64,000 bases of DNA, taken from Pseudomonas sp. DY-1 (GTDB lineage Bacteria; Pseudomonadota; Gammaproteobacteria; Pseudomonadales; Pseudomonadaceae). A program made the position numbers and the translations under genes. The stretch covers positions 558,001-622,000 of the forward strand of contig NZ_CP032616.1 of NCBI RefSeq assembly GCF_003626975.1, written 5' to 3'. Below, piece by piece: positions 8,332-16,653 of this stretch (position 1 is its first letter; every line of letters starts with the position of its first letter). The notes beneath the pieces were generated by a model. It saw only the letters and a program-made list of their open reading frames with translations. It had not been told where the DNA came from and searched no databases.

Positions 8332-10154
8332 CGGGCGTTCTCCGTGGGCTTCAGCCACCAGGCGCGCAGGCCCAGGGTGTAGGGCGGCGTGGTGACGAAG
8401 GCGAACCGGTTGCGGTACGCCAGGCGGTGATAGTTGATGTACCAGTTGGGGATGCCGTAGTGCTGCCACAGCAGGGTGCGGTCCAGTGCGCGTGCGGCGG
8501 CCAGCTGTTCGTCGCGGCTCTGGGCGCCGAGGAGTTTCTCGATCATCTCGTCGGCTACCGGGTTGGCGACGCCCGCATAGTTCTTGCTGCCCTTCACGCC
8601 TACCTGGCTGGAATGGAAGTAGAGGTATTGCTCCAGGCCGGGGCTCAGAGTCTGCGGCAGGGTCATGAGGATCATGTCGTAGTCGAAGTGGTCCAGGCGC
8701 TGCTTGTACTGGGCGCGATCCACCGTACGCAGGCTGACGTCGATGCCGATGCTGGCGAGATTTTCGCGGTAGGGCTGGAGGATGCGTTCAAGGTTCGGAT
8801 TGACCAGCAGGATTTCGAAACGTAGCGGCTGGCCACGATCATTTACCAGGCGCTGGCCGGACAACTTCCATCCGGCTCCGGCCAATAGACCCAGGGCACG
8901 GCGAAGGGTTTCCCGCGGAATGCCTCGGCCTTCTGTGGTTGGCACCTGGAAAGGCTGAGTGAACAGTGGCTCGGGCAATTCCTGGCGATGCGGGGATAGG
9001 AGTAGCCACTCATGCCCCTCGGGCTTGCCCACGGCGCTGAACTCGCTGTTCGGGTAATAGCTGGCGGCGCGTATGTAGGCGTTGTTGAACAGCGTGCGGT
9101 TGGTCCATTCGAAGTCGAACATCAGCCCCATGGCTTCGCGGACCTTGCGGTCGCCGAACACTGCGCGTCGGGTGTTCATGAACAGGGCCTGTGTCTGGGT
9201 CGGGATCTGGTGCGGAATCTCCGCGCGGATCACATCCCCTCGGGCGATGGCTGGAAAACGATAGCCGTTGGCCCAGTTCTTCGCCTGGTGCTCGATGTAA
9301 AAATCGAACTCGCCGGCCTTGAAGGCTTCGAAGGCGACGTTGCTGTCTCGGTAGAACTCCACCTCAACCCGGTCGAAGTTGTACTTGCCGCGGTTGGCTG
9401 GAAGCTGTTCGCCCCACCAGTCCTTGACTCGCTCGAACACCAGGCTGCGCCCTGGCCTCACCTGGGTAATGCGATAGGGACCACTGCCCAAGGGCGGCTC
9501 GAAGCTGGTCGCCTTGAAGTCTCGGTTCTTCCAATAGTGCTGCGGCAGCACCGGCAGTTCGCCGAGGCGAAGAATCAGCAGCGGGTTGCCGGCGCGTTTG
9601 AGCACGAAACGGATGCGGTGGCGGTTGAGGATGTCGACCCGCTTTACTTCCTGAAGGCTGGTGCGGTACTGCGGGTGGCCATTCTTGATCAGGGTGCGGT
9701 AGGAAAAGGCTACATCGAAGGCGGTTATCGGCTTTCCATCGTGGAAGCGGGCTTCTTCGCGCAGGTTGAACACCACCCAGCTTCGGTCCTCGCTGTACTC
9801 GACGCTCTTGGCGATCAGGCCGTAGCTGGAGGCAGGTTCGTCGCCGGACGGGTCGTACTGGCCGGTGCCCACCATCAGCGGCTCGTTCAACTCGGTCACG
9901 CCGTACTGCTGGAAGTTCGGCGTGGACACCGGGCTGGTGCCCTTGAAGGTGTAAGGGTTGAGCGTGTCGAAGGTGCCGAAGGCCATCACCCGCAAGGTGC
10001 CGCCTTTGGGAGCGTTGGGGTTGACCCAGTCGAAATGGTCGAAATTGGCGGGGTATTTCAGGGCGCCGAACTGAGCGTAGCCGTGGCTTTCGGTCAGGTT
10101 GGCGAAGCAGGGTTGGGCCAGCAGGCCAATGAGCATGAACGCAAGACGACGCAT
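8328..10154 (-). CDS. Extracellular solute-binding protein, peptide transporter (YejA-like, copy 2)
   Basis: First gene of the operon and a paralogue of the following one: 608 residues, family-5 binding protein. The signal peptide is MRRLAFMLIGLLAQPCFA. Shared features with copy 1 include FDWVNPNAPKGGTLRV near the mature N-terminus, FHDGKPITAFDVAFSYRTL, and a matching C-terminal HYGIPNWYINYHRLAYRN. The start at 10154 was chosen for the signal peptide; no strong ribosome-binding site precedes it. The two proteins probably bind different peptides but share one permease. A terminator-like hairpin lies in its leader. Confidence 0.9.
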   Translation of the reverse strand: MRRLAFMLIGLLAQPCFANLTESHGYAQFGALKYPANFDHFDWVNPNAPKGGTLRVMAFGTFDTLNPYTFKGTSPVSTPNFQQYGVTELNEPLMVGTGQYDPSGDEPASSYGLIAKSVEYSEDRSWVVFNLREEARFHDGKPITAFDVAFSYRTLIKNGHPQYRTSLQEVKRVDILNRHRIRFVLKRAGNPLLILRLGELPVLPQHYWKNRDFKATSFEPPLGSGPYRITQVRPGRSLVFERVKDWWGEQLPANRGKYNFDRVEVEFYRDSNVAFEAFKAGEFDFYIEHQAKNWANGYRFPAIARGDVIRAEIPHQIPTQTQALFMNTRRAVFGDRKVREAMGLMFDFEWTNRTLFNNAYIRAASYYPNSEFSAVGKPEGHEWLLLSPHRQELPEPLFTQPFQVPTTEGRGIPRETLRRALGLLAGAGWKLSGQRLVNDRGQPLRFEILLVNPNLERILQPYRENLASIGIDVSLRTVDRAQYKQRLDHFDYDMILMTLPQTLSPGLEQYLYFHSSQVGVKGSKNYAGVANPVADEMIEKLLGAQSRDEQLAAARALDRTLLWQHYGIPNWYINYHRLAYRNRFAFVTTPPYTLGLRAWWLKPTENAR

Positions 10155-10314
10155 CAGGCGGGGGTCCGATCCATGGATATCGTGTCGGGCATGTGGGTGC
10201 TGGCCTCGCTGGCGGGATGGCGCGGGCATCGGGCCGGCGAAATCGTGTCGGGGGTCACGCGCCGCGGGTGTCGGCGGTAACGGCTGGCAAGTACAGTAAC
10301 AGCTTGTACAGGCA

Positions 10315-10346
10315 AGAAAAAAGGGCCAGCCTGCGGGTAGCTGGCC
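10315..10346 (-). terminator. Terminator-like hairpin in the leader of the yej operon
   Basis: Read on the minus strand, ggccagc pairs with gctggcc across a 9-nt loop and runs straight into six T residues. It lies about 160 bases before the first binding-protein start codon, in the divergent region with the HDOD gene. No gene on this strand ends here, so the hairpin may act as a leader attenuator for the yej operon. Confidence 0.5.
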
Positions 10347-10390
10347 AGCATTCTGGCCACCATTCTGAATTTTGCGCAGGGGTGCCAATC

Positions 10391-11845
10391 TTGGGTGAAC
10401 GCAGCCATGGTTTGCAGTCATGGATCGACCGCCTCAACGAGGCCGAATTACCCGCTCTGGCCGCGGTGGTGCAGGACCTGCACCAGATGGCCCAACAGGA
10501 CAAATCCTCCGTTCAGCAGCTGGCAGATGTGCTGCTACGTGACGCGACGCTGACCTCCAAGGTGCTGAAGGTTGCCAACAGCGTCTATTACAACCCGTCC
10601 CAGGAAGCCATTCGCACGATCTCCCGCGCCATCGTGCTGATCGGTTTCGAGAACGTGCGCCTGATCGGCCTCTCGGTCAGTCTTATCGACAGCCTGCTGG
10701 CTCGAGGCCCGAGGGAGCAGTTACCGGAGATTCTGGCGCGCTCCTTTCACGCGGCGGTACAGGCCCGCAACATTGCCGGCTACCTCCTGGCGCGGAGCCA
10801 GGAAGAGGTGTTCATCGCCGCCCTGTTACACAACCTGGGTGAACTGGCGTTCTGGGGCTGTGGTGGCGAGCAGGCTGATGAGCTTGCTGCAGCGCTGGCG
10901 CAACCGGGAGTTGATGAAGAGCAGGCAGTGCGCGAAGTGTTGGGCACCAGCTTCCGCCAATTGACCCTGGGTCTGGTCCGCAGCTGGAACCTGGGTGAGC
11001 TGGCGAGTCTGGCGCATACCGGCTCCGCCCAGAGTGACCCGGCGGTGAAGGCCGTGAGCCTGGGGGTTCGGATCAGCGAGGCAGCCTTGCAGGGCTGGGA
11101 CTCAGCCTCCATGACGCAACTTGTAGAGCAACTGGCCGGACTGGTCGGCCTGAGCCGGGAGGAGGCCATGCAGCAGGTGCTGGCCAGTGCCGATGAAGCG
11201 GTCAAGGTGGCCACCACATTTGGTGCCAGCAAGCTCTGCCACCTGATACCCCATACCGACCCGGAGCAAATCCGTCTGCAGAGAGAACAGCGCCAGGCGC
11301 GGCTGCTGCAACCGGATCTGCTGGTCATGCAGCAGGCCTTGCAGGAACTGGGAATGCTGGTGTCGCGCAAGGCGGACATCAATCTCGTGCTCGATACCCT
11401 GCTTCAGGGGTTGCACCAGGGGGCCGGGCTGGAGCGGGTGATGGTTGCAGTGCTGACCGACCAGCGCAGTCGCTTCACGGTGCGTCGGGCGGTGGGCGAG
11501 GGCAGCCAGCGCTGGCTCGACGGCTTCGTCCTGCCCGCCGGCCAATCAGAGCAACCCAATCTATTCAGCTACGTATTGCGTGCCCGCGAGACTCTCTGGA
11601 TGGGTGTGCCCGCGAGTTATAGCCTGAGCGACCTGGTTACGCGGCCGATGCGCGAATGGCTGGGACAGGGGATGTTCTTCATTGCGCCGCTACTGGTGGG
11701 CAAGCGGGAGATCGGGGTGATCTACGCTGACTGCCGCCTTTCTGGACGGGCGTTACGGCACGAGCAGTTCGTGGCGTTCCAGCATTTCGCCCAGGCGGCG
11801 GGGCGCTGCCTGGAGGCGATGGCGCAGAAGAGTCAGGGCAGGTAG
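10391..11845 (+). CDS. HDOD domain protein with C-terminal GAF-like domain
   Basis: A signalling protein of 484 residues. The HDOD domain covers about residues 10-215, with LADVLLRDATLTSKVLKVAN and AALLHNLGELAFWG; such domains are relatives of HD phosphohydrolases and usually act as non-catalytic signalling modules. The C-terminal part, about residues 320-480, reads as a GAF-type sensor domain (VLDTLLQGLHQGAGLERVMV through IGVIYADCRL). No ATG fits the beginning. I chose TTG at 10391, nine bases after agggg; GTG at 10382 is the alternative. Its 3' end overlaps mltD by 13 bases in convergent orientation. The specific pathway is not known from the sequence. Confidence 0.82.
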   Translation: MGERSHGLQSWIDRLNEAELPALAAVVQDLHQMAQQDKSSVQQLADVLLRDATLTSKVLKVANSVYYNPSQEAIRTISRAIVLIGFENVRLIGLSVSLIDSLLARGPREQLPEILARSFHAAVQARNIAGYLLARSQEEVFIAALLHNLGELAFWGCGGEQADELAAALAQPGVDEEQAVREVLGTSFRQLTLGLVRSWNLGELASLAHTGSAQSDPAVKAVSLGVRISEAALQGWDSASMTQLVEQLAGLVGLSREEAMQQVLASADEAVKVATTFGASKLCHLIPHTDPEQIRLQREQRQARLLQPDLLVMQQALQELGMLVSRKADINLVLDTLLQGLHQGAGLERVMVAVLTDQRSRFTVRRAVGEGSQRWLDGFVLPAGQSEQPNLFSYVLRARETLWMGVPASYSLSDLVTRPMREWLGQGMFFIAPLLVGKREIGVIYADCRLSGRALRHEQFVAFQHFAQAAGRCLEAMAQKSQGR

Positions 11846-13425
11846 ACCGTCAGGGTCTGGCCGGGCTTCAGGGCGCGGTCGCTGCGGGGGTTCCAGCGTT
11901 GAAGATGCTTCATCTCAACGTTGAAGCGCTTGGCGATCAGATAGAGGGAATCGCCCTGTTTGACCTTGTAGTAGGTCACTGACTCGCGGCCGTTGCTCTT
12001 GGACTTCCCCTTGCTGGTGGCGCTGGCGCTTGCGACCTGGGTGGCGCCGCCTTCAAGTTTCAGCACCTGGCCTGCCTTGAGGTGGTTGCCCTTGAGGTGG
12101 TTCCAGCGCTTGATGTCCTGCACAGTCACCTTGTACTGACGGGCGATGGTCGAAAGGTTGTCGCCCCTCTTGACCTTGTGGTTGCGTGCCGGGGTCGGCG
12201 CCGGGGCACTGGCGATGTTCTGGAAGAGCGGCTTGTCAGGTTTCAGTCCTGGCTCGACCGGGATGCTCAGCTGCTGGCCTACCCGCAGGTGGTTGCCGGA
12301 GAGGCCGTTGATCTCTTTCAGCGTCTTGACCGTGACGTGGTAACGGTTCGCGATGCCATGCAGGCTATCACCGTTGCGCACGCGGTACTGCTGCCAGTCC
12401 ACCAGCATCTGGGGCTTCATCAGGGCAAGGTTGGCGGTCAGCAATTCGGCCTTGTCGGTGGGGACCAACAGGTGCTGCGGGCCATCCATGGTGATGCGTT
12501 TCTTGAAGGCCGGATTGAGCTGGTACATCTCATCGGCGTCCATGTCCGCCATCGCCGCCACGCGAGACAGGTCCAGGCGCTGCTGCTTGACTTCCACTAC
12601 TTCGAAGTACGGCTCGTTGGCGATGGGGTTCAGGTTCACGCCATAGGCTTCCGGTGCCATCACCAGCTGCGACAGGGCCAGCAGCTTGGGTACGTAGTCC
12701 TGGGTTTCCTGGGGGAGCGGCAGGTTCCAGTAGTCGGTCGGCAGGCCGAGCTTCTGGTTGCGCTCGATGGCACGGCTGACGGTACCTTCGCCAGCATTGT
12801 AGGCAGCGAGGGCCAGCAGCCAGTCGCCGTTGAACATTTCGTGCAGGCGTTCGAGGTAGTTCAGGGCAGCGTTGGTGGACGCGGTGATGTCACGGCGGCC
12901 GTCGTACCAGTTGGTCTGGCGCAGGTTGAAGTGGCGACCGGTCGACGGAATGAACTGCCAGATGCCCACGGCATTGCTTCGCGAGTAGGCGAACGGGTTG
13001 TAGGCGCTTTCCACCACTGGCAGGAGGGCCAGCTCAAGGGGCATGTTGCGTTCTTCCAGGCGCTCCACAACGTAGTGGATATAAAGGCTGCCACGGTCGC
13101 TGGCGCTTTCCAGGAAGGAGGGCTTGCTCACGTACCAGAGGCGCTGGCGCTCGATGCGTGGGTTGACGCCGATCTCGTCTTGCAGCTTGAAGCCGTTGCG
13201 CATGCGTTCCCAGATGTCCTGGGGTTCGCGCTCGGTCTGCGCCTCTTCCAGCCACTGGGCCTGTTGCTGCATGGCCAGTGCGCGGTCGGTGTCGCGGCCC
13301 TGGTCATCGTCCTTCTGACCCGTGCCGGAGCAGCCGGCAATCGTGACGGCGCACACCACCACAAGCGCGCGCGCGGCTCGTGCCAATGCATCCAGGTCGA
13401 GATTTCTGATCGGCGAAGACAACAT
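11833..13425 (-). CDS. mltD: Membrane-bound lytic murein transglycosylase D (lipoprotein)
   Basis: Cleaves the glycan strands of peptidoglycan between MurNAc and GlcNAc, forming 1,6-anhydro ends. The 530-residue protein has a lipoprotein signal with lipobox TIAGC (Cys32). Its SLT family-1 domain spans about residues 115-230, with catalytic Glu139 in PVVESAYNPF, then SNAVGIWQF and LLALAAYNAGEGTV. Three LysM peptidoglycan-binding repeats follow (YRVRNGDSLHGIA, HKVKRGDNLSTIA, YKVKQGDSLYLIA). It lies beside gloB in the same direction, as in other pseudomonads. Confidence 0.96.
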   Translation of the reverse strand: MLSSPIRNLDLDALARAARALVVVCAVTIAGCSGTGQKDDDQGRDTDRALAMQQQAQWLEEAQTEREPQDIWERMRNGFKLQDEIGVNPRIERQRLWYVSKPSFLESASDRGSLYIHYVVERLEERNMPLELALLPVVESAYNPFAYSRSNAVGIWQFIPSTGRHFNLRQTNWYDGRRDITASTNAALNYLERLHEMFNGDWLLALAAYNAGEGTVSRAIERNQKLGLPTDYWNLPLPQETQDYVPKLLALSQLVMAPEAYGVNLNPIANEPYFEVVEVKQQRLDLSRVAAMADMDADEMYQLNPAFKKRITMDGPQHLLVPTDKAELLTANLALMKPQMLVDWQQYRVRNGDSLHGIANRYHVTVKTLKEINGLSGNHLRVGQQLSIPVEPGLKPDKPLFQNIASAPAPTPARNHKVKRGDNLSTIARQYKVTVQDIKRWNHLKGNHLKAGQVLKLEGGATQVASASATSKGKSKSNGRESVTYYKVKQGDSLYLIAKRFNVEMKHLQRWNPRSDRALKPGQTLTVYLP

Positions 13426-13523
13426 TGGCTGTGAGGTTTTTCCGGCAAAAAAGTCCGGCGATTCTAGGAATCGACCTATGGTTGGTCAAGTTTTCACCAA
13501 TTCGCCAGAGCCTGACCGAGTGC

Positions 13524-14303
13524 TCAGAATTGGTCTTTCCAGGCTCGAAGGGTCGCGAAGACCTCGGCTGGCGTAGGGTTATCCCGACCCGCCCGCTCGT
13601 CGGCCATTTGTTTAACGGATGTTTCAGTCACCCGCAGGAAGGGGTTGGTCGCCAACTCGAGGGCGATGGTTGATGGCAGGCTGATACCGCCTTGCTCGCG
13701 CAGCCGGGTGACCTCATCGAAACGCTTGGAAGTGGCATGGTTGCCGGGCTCTACGGCTCTGGCGAAACGCAGATTGCTGAGCGTGTACTCGTGGGTGCAG
13801 AAGACCTGGGTGGCCGCCGGCAGCGCCGCCAGGCGATTGAGGGAGTGATGCATCTGCTCCGGCGTTCCTTCGAACAGCCGGCCGCAGCCGGCAGCGAACA
13901 GCGTATCGCCACAGAACAGCAGCGGTTGCCTGGTTTCCCCATGGTAGTAAGCGATATGGCCCAGGGTGTGGCCGGGTACTTCGATCACCTGGAACTCCAG
14001 TCCCAGTACCTGGACGGTGTCTCCGTCACCAAGCGCTTCGTCGCGGGCAGGAATCTTCTCCTGCACCGGGCCTAGTACGCGGGCGCCGGTTGCATCCTTC
14101 AGTCGCGCAACGCCGCCGACATGATCATGGTGATGATGGGTGACCATGATGTCGGTCAGCTTCCATCCGGGATGGGCTTCTAGCCAGGCCAGCACCGGTG
14201 CAGCGTCGCCGGGGTCGACCACGGCGCAGTGTCGGGTTGTGTCGTCCTGCAGCAGCCAGAGGTAGTTGTCGGAAAAGGCGGGGAGGGCATCGATCTGGAT
14301 CAT
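13524..14303 (-). CDS. gloB: Hydroxyacylglutathione hydrolase (glyoxalase II)
   Basis: Hydrolyses S-lactoylglutathione to D-lactate and glutathione, the second step of methylglyoxal detoxification. The 259-residue protein is a metallo-beta-lactamase fold with the metal-binding motif THHHHDH at residues 55-61. Later ligand regions are [27 protein letters not shown] and [13 protein letters not shown]. The start [16 protein letters not shown] matches the family N-terminus; open frame upstream was ignored. The gene is divergent from the methyltransferase gene, with 61 bases between starts. Confidence 0.96.
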   Translation of the reverse strand: MIQIDALPAFSDNYLWLLQDDTTRHCAVVDPGDAAPVLAWLEAHPGWKLTDIMVTHHHHDHVGGVARLKDATGARVLGPVQEKIPARDEALGDGDTVQVLGLEFQVIEVPGHTLGHIAYYHGETRQPLLFCGDTLFAAGCGRLFEGTPEQMHHSLNRLAALPAATQVFCTHEYTLSNLRFARAVEPGNHATSKRFDEVTRLREQGGISLPSTIALELATNPFLRVTETSVKQMADERAGRDNPTPAEVFATLRAWKDQF

Positions 14304-14364
14304 GAAGGGAGTCGCCAAGCAGAGAGCAATGGAGCATCTTAGGGCTCTCATGCAGGAGATTGCC

Positions 14365-15129
14365 ATGACCGAAAAAGCATTCGCCCAAGCCGATGCCGAC
14401 TGGCTGGAGCTGATCTCCGGGGCCCGCTCCTGGTTCTCCGGTCCCCTCGGTGGCCTGATGCTGTTCGAAGAGCAGCGCTTGCTGGAGGACGAGATGGCGC
14501 GCTACTTCGGCGGCTATCTGGTGCACTACGGACCCCGTGCGGAGTTGCCCCCAGGAGCCAAACAAATCCAGCGCTGCGTGCATCTCGGTGCGCCATTGCC
14601 CGGCGTGGAGATTGCCTGCGAAGAGTCCGCCTGGCCGCTCAGCGAACACGCCGCGGACGTGGTGGTGCTGCAACACGGCCTGGATTTCTGCCTTTCCCCC
14701 CATAGCCTGCTGCGTGAAGCCGCACGCAGTGTCCGTCCAGGCGGGCACCTGATCATCGTCGGGGTCAACCCATGGAGTGCCTGGGGCGTGCGCCACTACT
14801 TCGCTCGTGATGCCCTGCGCCGTGCCCGCTGCATCTCGCCGACACGGGTCAGCGACTGGCTGAACCTGCTGGGCTTCGCGCTGGAGAAACGCCGCTTCGG
14901 GTGCTATCGTCCGCCGCTTGCTTCGGCCGCCTGGCAAACACGCCTGGCTCGCCTGGAGCGCTGGGGCGCCGCCGGACAAGGGTTCGGTGCGGGCTTCTAT
15001 CTATTGGTGGCGCGCAAGCTGGTGATCGGCCTGCGGCCACTGCGTCAGGCCCGGCGAGAGCCCATGGGCAAGCTGGTTCCCATGCCGGTGGCTAAGGTCA
15101 GCCGGTGCGATTCGAAACATGAGGCTTAA
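14365..15129 (+). CDS. Class I SAM-dependent methyltransferase, substrate unknown
   Basis: A 254-residue protein with the Rossmann-like methyltransferase core. [12 protein letters not shown] resembles the acidic end of beta-4, and the following helix and strand are [19 protein letters not shown], about residues 112-132. The usual glycine-rich SAM motif I (GxGxG) is not obvious, which is common in this UbiE-like family. The ATG at 14365 has aggag seven bases upstream. It is followed immediately by rnhA with no gap, and this pairing is conserved in Pseudomonas, but the substrate cannot be told from sequence. Confidence 0.8.
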   Translation: MTEKAFAQADADWLELISGARSWFSGPLGGLMLFEEQRLLEDEMARYFGGYLVHYGPRAELPPGAKQIQRCVHLGAPLPGVEIACEESAWPLSEHAADVVVLQHGLDFCLSPHSLLREAARSVRPGGHLIIVGVNPWSAWGVRHYFARDALRRARCISPTRVSDWLNLLGFALEKRRFGCYRPPLASAAWQTRLARLERWGAAGQGFGAGFYLLVARKLVIGLRPLRQARREPMGKLVPMPVAKVSRCDSKHEA

Positions 15130-15573
15130 GTGAGCGATCTAGTCGAGATCTATACCGATGGCGCCTGCAAGGGCAATCCTGGTCCTGGCGGCTGGGGCGC
15201 CTTGCTGGTGTACAAGGGTGCCGAGCGCGAGCTCTGGGGTGGTGAGCGCGATACTACCAACAACCGCATGGAATTGATGGCCGCCATCATGGGGCTGGTA
15301 GCGCTCAAGCGTTCCTGCGAGGTGAAGATCATCACCGACTCCCAGTACGTGATGCAGGGCATCACCGAGTGGATGCCTAACTGGAAGAAGCGCGGCTGGA
15401 AGACCGCTGCCAAGCAGCCGGTGAAGAACGCCGACCTCTGGCAAGCCCTGGATGAGCAGGTCAATCGCCACACCGTGCGTTGGCAATGGGTACGCGGCCA
15501 TACCGGCCACCCCGGCAACGAACGCGCCGACCAGTTGGCGAATCGGGGTGTCAGCGAACTCAACGCCCGTTAG
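15130..15573 (+). CDS. rnhA: Ribonuclease HI
   Basis: Degrades the RNA strand of RNA-DNA hybrids (R-loops, primer remnants). It has 147 residues. The four catalytic acids are in place with the numbering of the E. coli enzyme: Asp10 ([15 protein letters not shown]), Glu48 (NNRMELMAA), Asp70 (IITDSQYV) and the Asp of GNERADQLA near residue 134. The start is GTG at 15130, directly after the TAA of the methyltransferase, so the two are translationally coupled. dnaQ follows after a repeat-rich spacer. Confidence 0.97.
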   Translation: MSDLVEIYTDGACKGNPGPGGWGALLVYKGAERELWGGERDTTNNRMELMAAIMGLVALKRSCEVKIITDSQYVMQGITEWMPNWKKRGWKTAAKQPVKNADLWQALDEQVNRHTVRWQWVRGHTGHPGNERADQLANRGVSELNAR

Positions 15574-15646
15574 AACCCGTTCACGATCAGTTGGGCGTCA
15601 GCCCTGCGGCGTTGAAAAGCAGTCTCGGAAAGTCGCTTGCGGCTAA

Positions 15647-15721
15647 CGCGCTTCAGCGCGGCACGAAGGGGAGCGAAGCGAGTAATGCTCATTTACAGCT
15701 GTAAACTCCGCTTCCTCCCCT
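15647..15721. repeat. Compound inverted repeat between rnhA and dnaQ
   Basis: Three nested symmetries are visible: cgcgc-ttca-gcgcg at 15647-15660; a perfect 14-bp palindrome tttacag/ctgtaaa at 15692-15705; and outer 17-base arms at 15667-15683 and 15705-15721 that are near-perfect inverted copies, differing by one insertion and one deletion. No reading frame covers it. It could be a mobile-type dispersed repeat or a regulatory site upstream of dnaQ. Confidence 0.55.
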
Positions 15722-15811
15722 GTTTTTGCCTTGCATGGCCCTAGCTCGCAAGATCGTGAGCGGGCACTTAGAATTGCGCCCTTGCGGCAATCTCCTTCAT
15801 AGGCCCTGAAC

Positions 15812-16549
15812 ATGCGTTTTGTAGTCCTCGATACTGAAACTACCGGCATGCCGGTCACCGACGGCCATCGCGTCATCGAGATCGGCTGCGTCGAGATGGA
15901 AGGCCGGCGCCTTACTGGTCGCCATTTCCACGTTTACCTGCAACCCGACCGTGAGGTGGATGAAGGCGCCATCGCGGTACACGGGATCACCAACGAATTC
16001 CTGGTGGGCAAGCCGCGCTTCAAGGACGTCGCTGACGAATTCTTCGAGTTCATCAAGGGCGCCGAGCTGATCATCCATAACGCGGCGTTCGACATCGGCT
16101 TCATCAACAACGAATTCGCCCTGCTGGGGCAGTCCGATCGCAGCGACGTCACCGAGCACTGCACCGTGCTCGACACCCTGATGATGGCCCGCGAGCGCCA
16201 CCCGGGGCAGCGCAACAGCCTGGACGCCCTGTGCAAGCGCTACGACGTCGACAACTCCAACCGTGAACTGCACGGCGCATTGCTCGACGCCGAGATCCTC
16301 GCTGACGTCTACCTGGCGATGACCGGAGGCCAGACCAACCTGTCTCTCGCCGGCGAAGGTAGCGAGGGCAGCGGTGGTCGAGCCCAGGCTTCACCGATCC
16401 GTCGCCTGCCGGCCGATCGCACGCCCAGCCGGGTGATCCGCGCCAGTGAGGAAGAGTTGGCCGCCCACGCTTCGCGCCTGGCCGCCATCGAGAAAGCCGC
16501 CGGGGCTCCGGCTCTCTGGGTGCAGATGGACGCTCCACCAGCTTCCTGA
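15812..16549 (+). CDS. dnaQ: DNA polymerase III epsilon subunit (3'-5' proofreading exonuclease)
   Basis: Proofreading exonuclease of the replicative polymerase, 245 residues, the usual size. It is a DEDDh-type nuclease: Exo I at VVLDTETTG (Asp7, Glu9), Exo II at IIHNAAFDIGFINNEF, and Exo III at ALLDAEILADVY, preceded by the conserved His of NRELHGA. The C-terminal ~50 residues form the polymerase-binding tail. It lies next to rnhA in the same direction, an arrangement conserved widely in gammaproteobacteria (often divergent in enterics). Confidence 0.97.
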   Translation: MRFVVLDTETTGMPVTDGHRVIEIGCVEMEGRRLTGRHFHVYLQPDREVDEGAIAVHGITNEFLVGKPRFKDVADEFFEFIKGAELIIHNAAFDIGFINNEFALLGQSDRSDVTEHCTVLDTLMMARERHPGQRNSLDALCKRYDVDNSNRELHGALLDAEILADVYLAMTGGQTNLSLAGEGSEGSGGRAQASPIRRLPADRTPSRVIRASEEELAAHASRLAAIEKAAGAPALWVQMDAPPAS

Positions 16550-16609
16550 TTGCGACCTTTACGTACAGCCAGTGGCTGCGGGGGTACCACCCCTGTGATC
16601 GAGCTTCTA

Positions 16610-16650
16610 CCCTGAGGGCATAGGCGGGCAGGCCCGCCCCTCAGGGAGCC
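16610..16650 (+). promoter_or_regulatory. Strong hairpin over the ribosome-binding site of ldcA
   Basis: ccctgagg (16610-16617) pairs perfectly with cctcaggg (16639-16646), and inside it ggcgggc (16623-16629) pairs with gcccgcc (16632-16638). The 3' arm overlaps the likely Shine-Dalgarno aggga (16643-16647), seven bases from the ATG. The fold should limit ribosome access unless opened. There is no T run, so it is not a simple terminator. Confidence 0.55.
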
Positions 16651-16653
16651 ACA

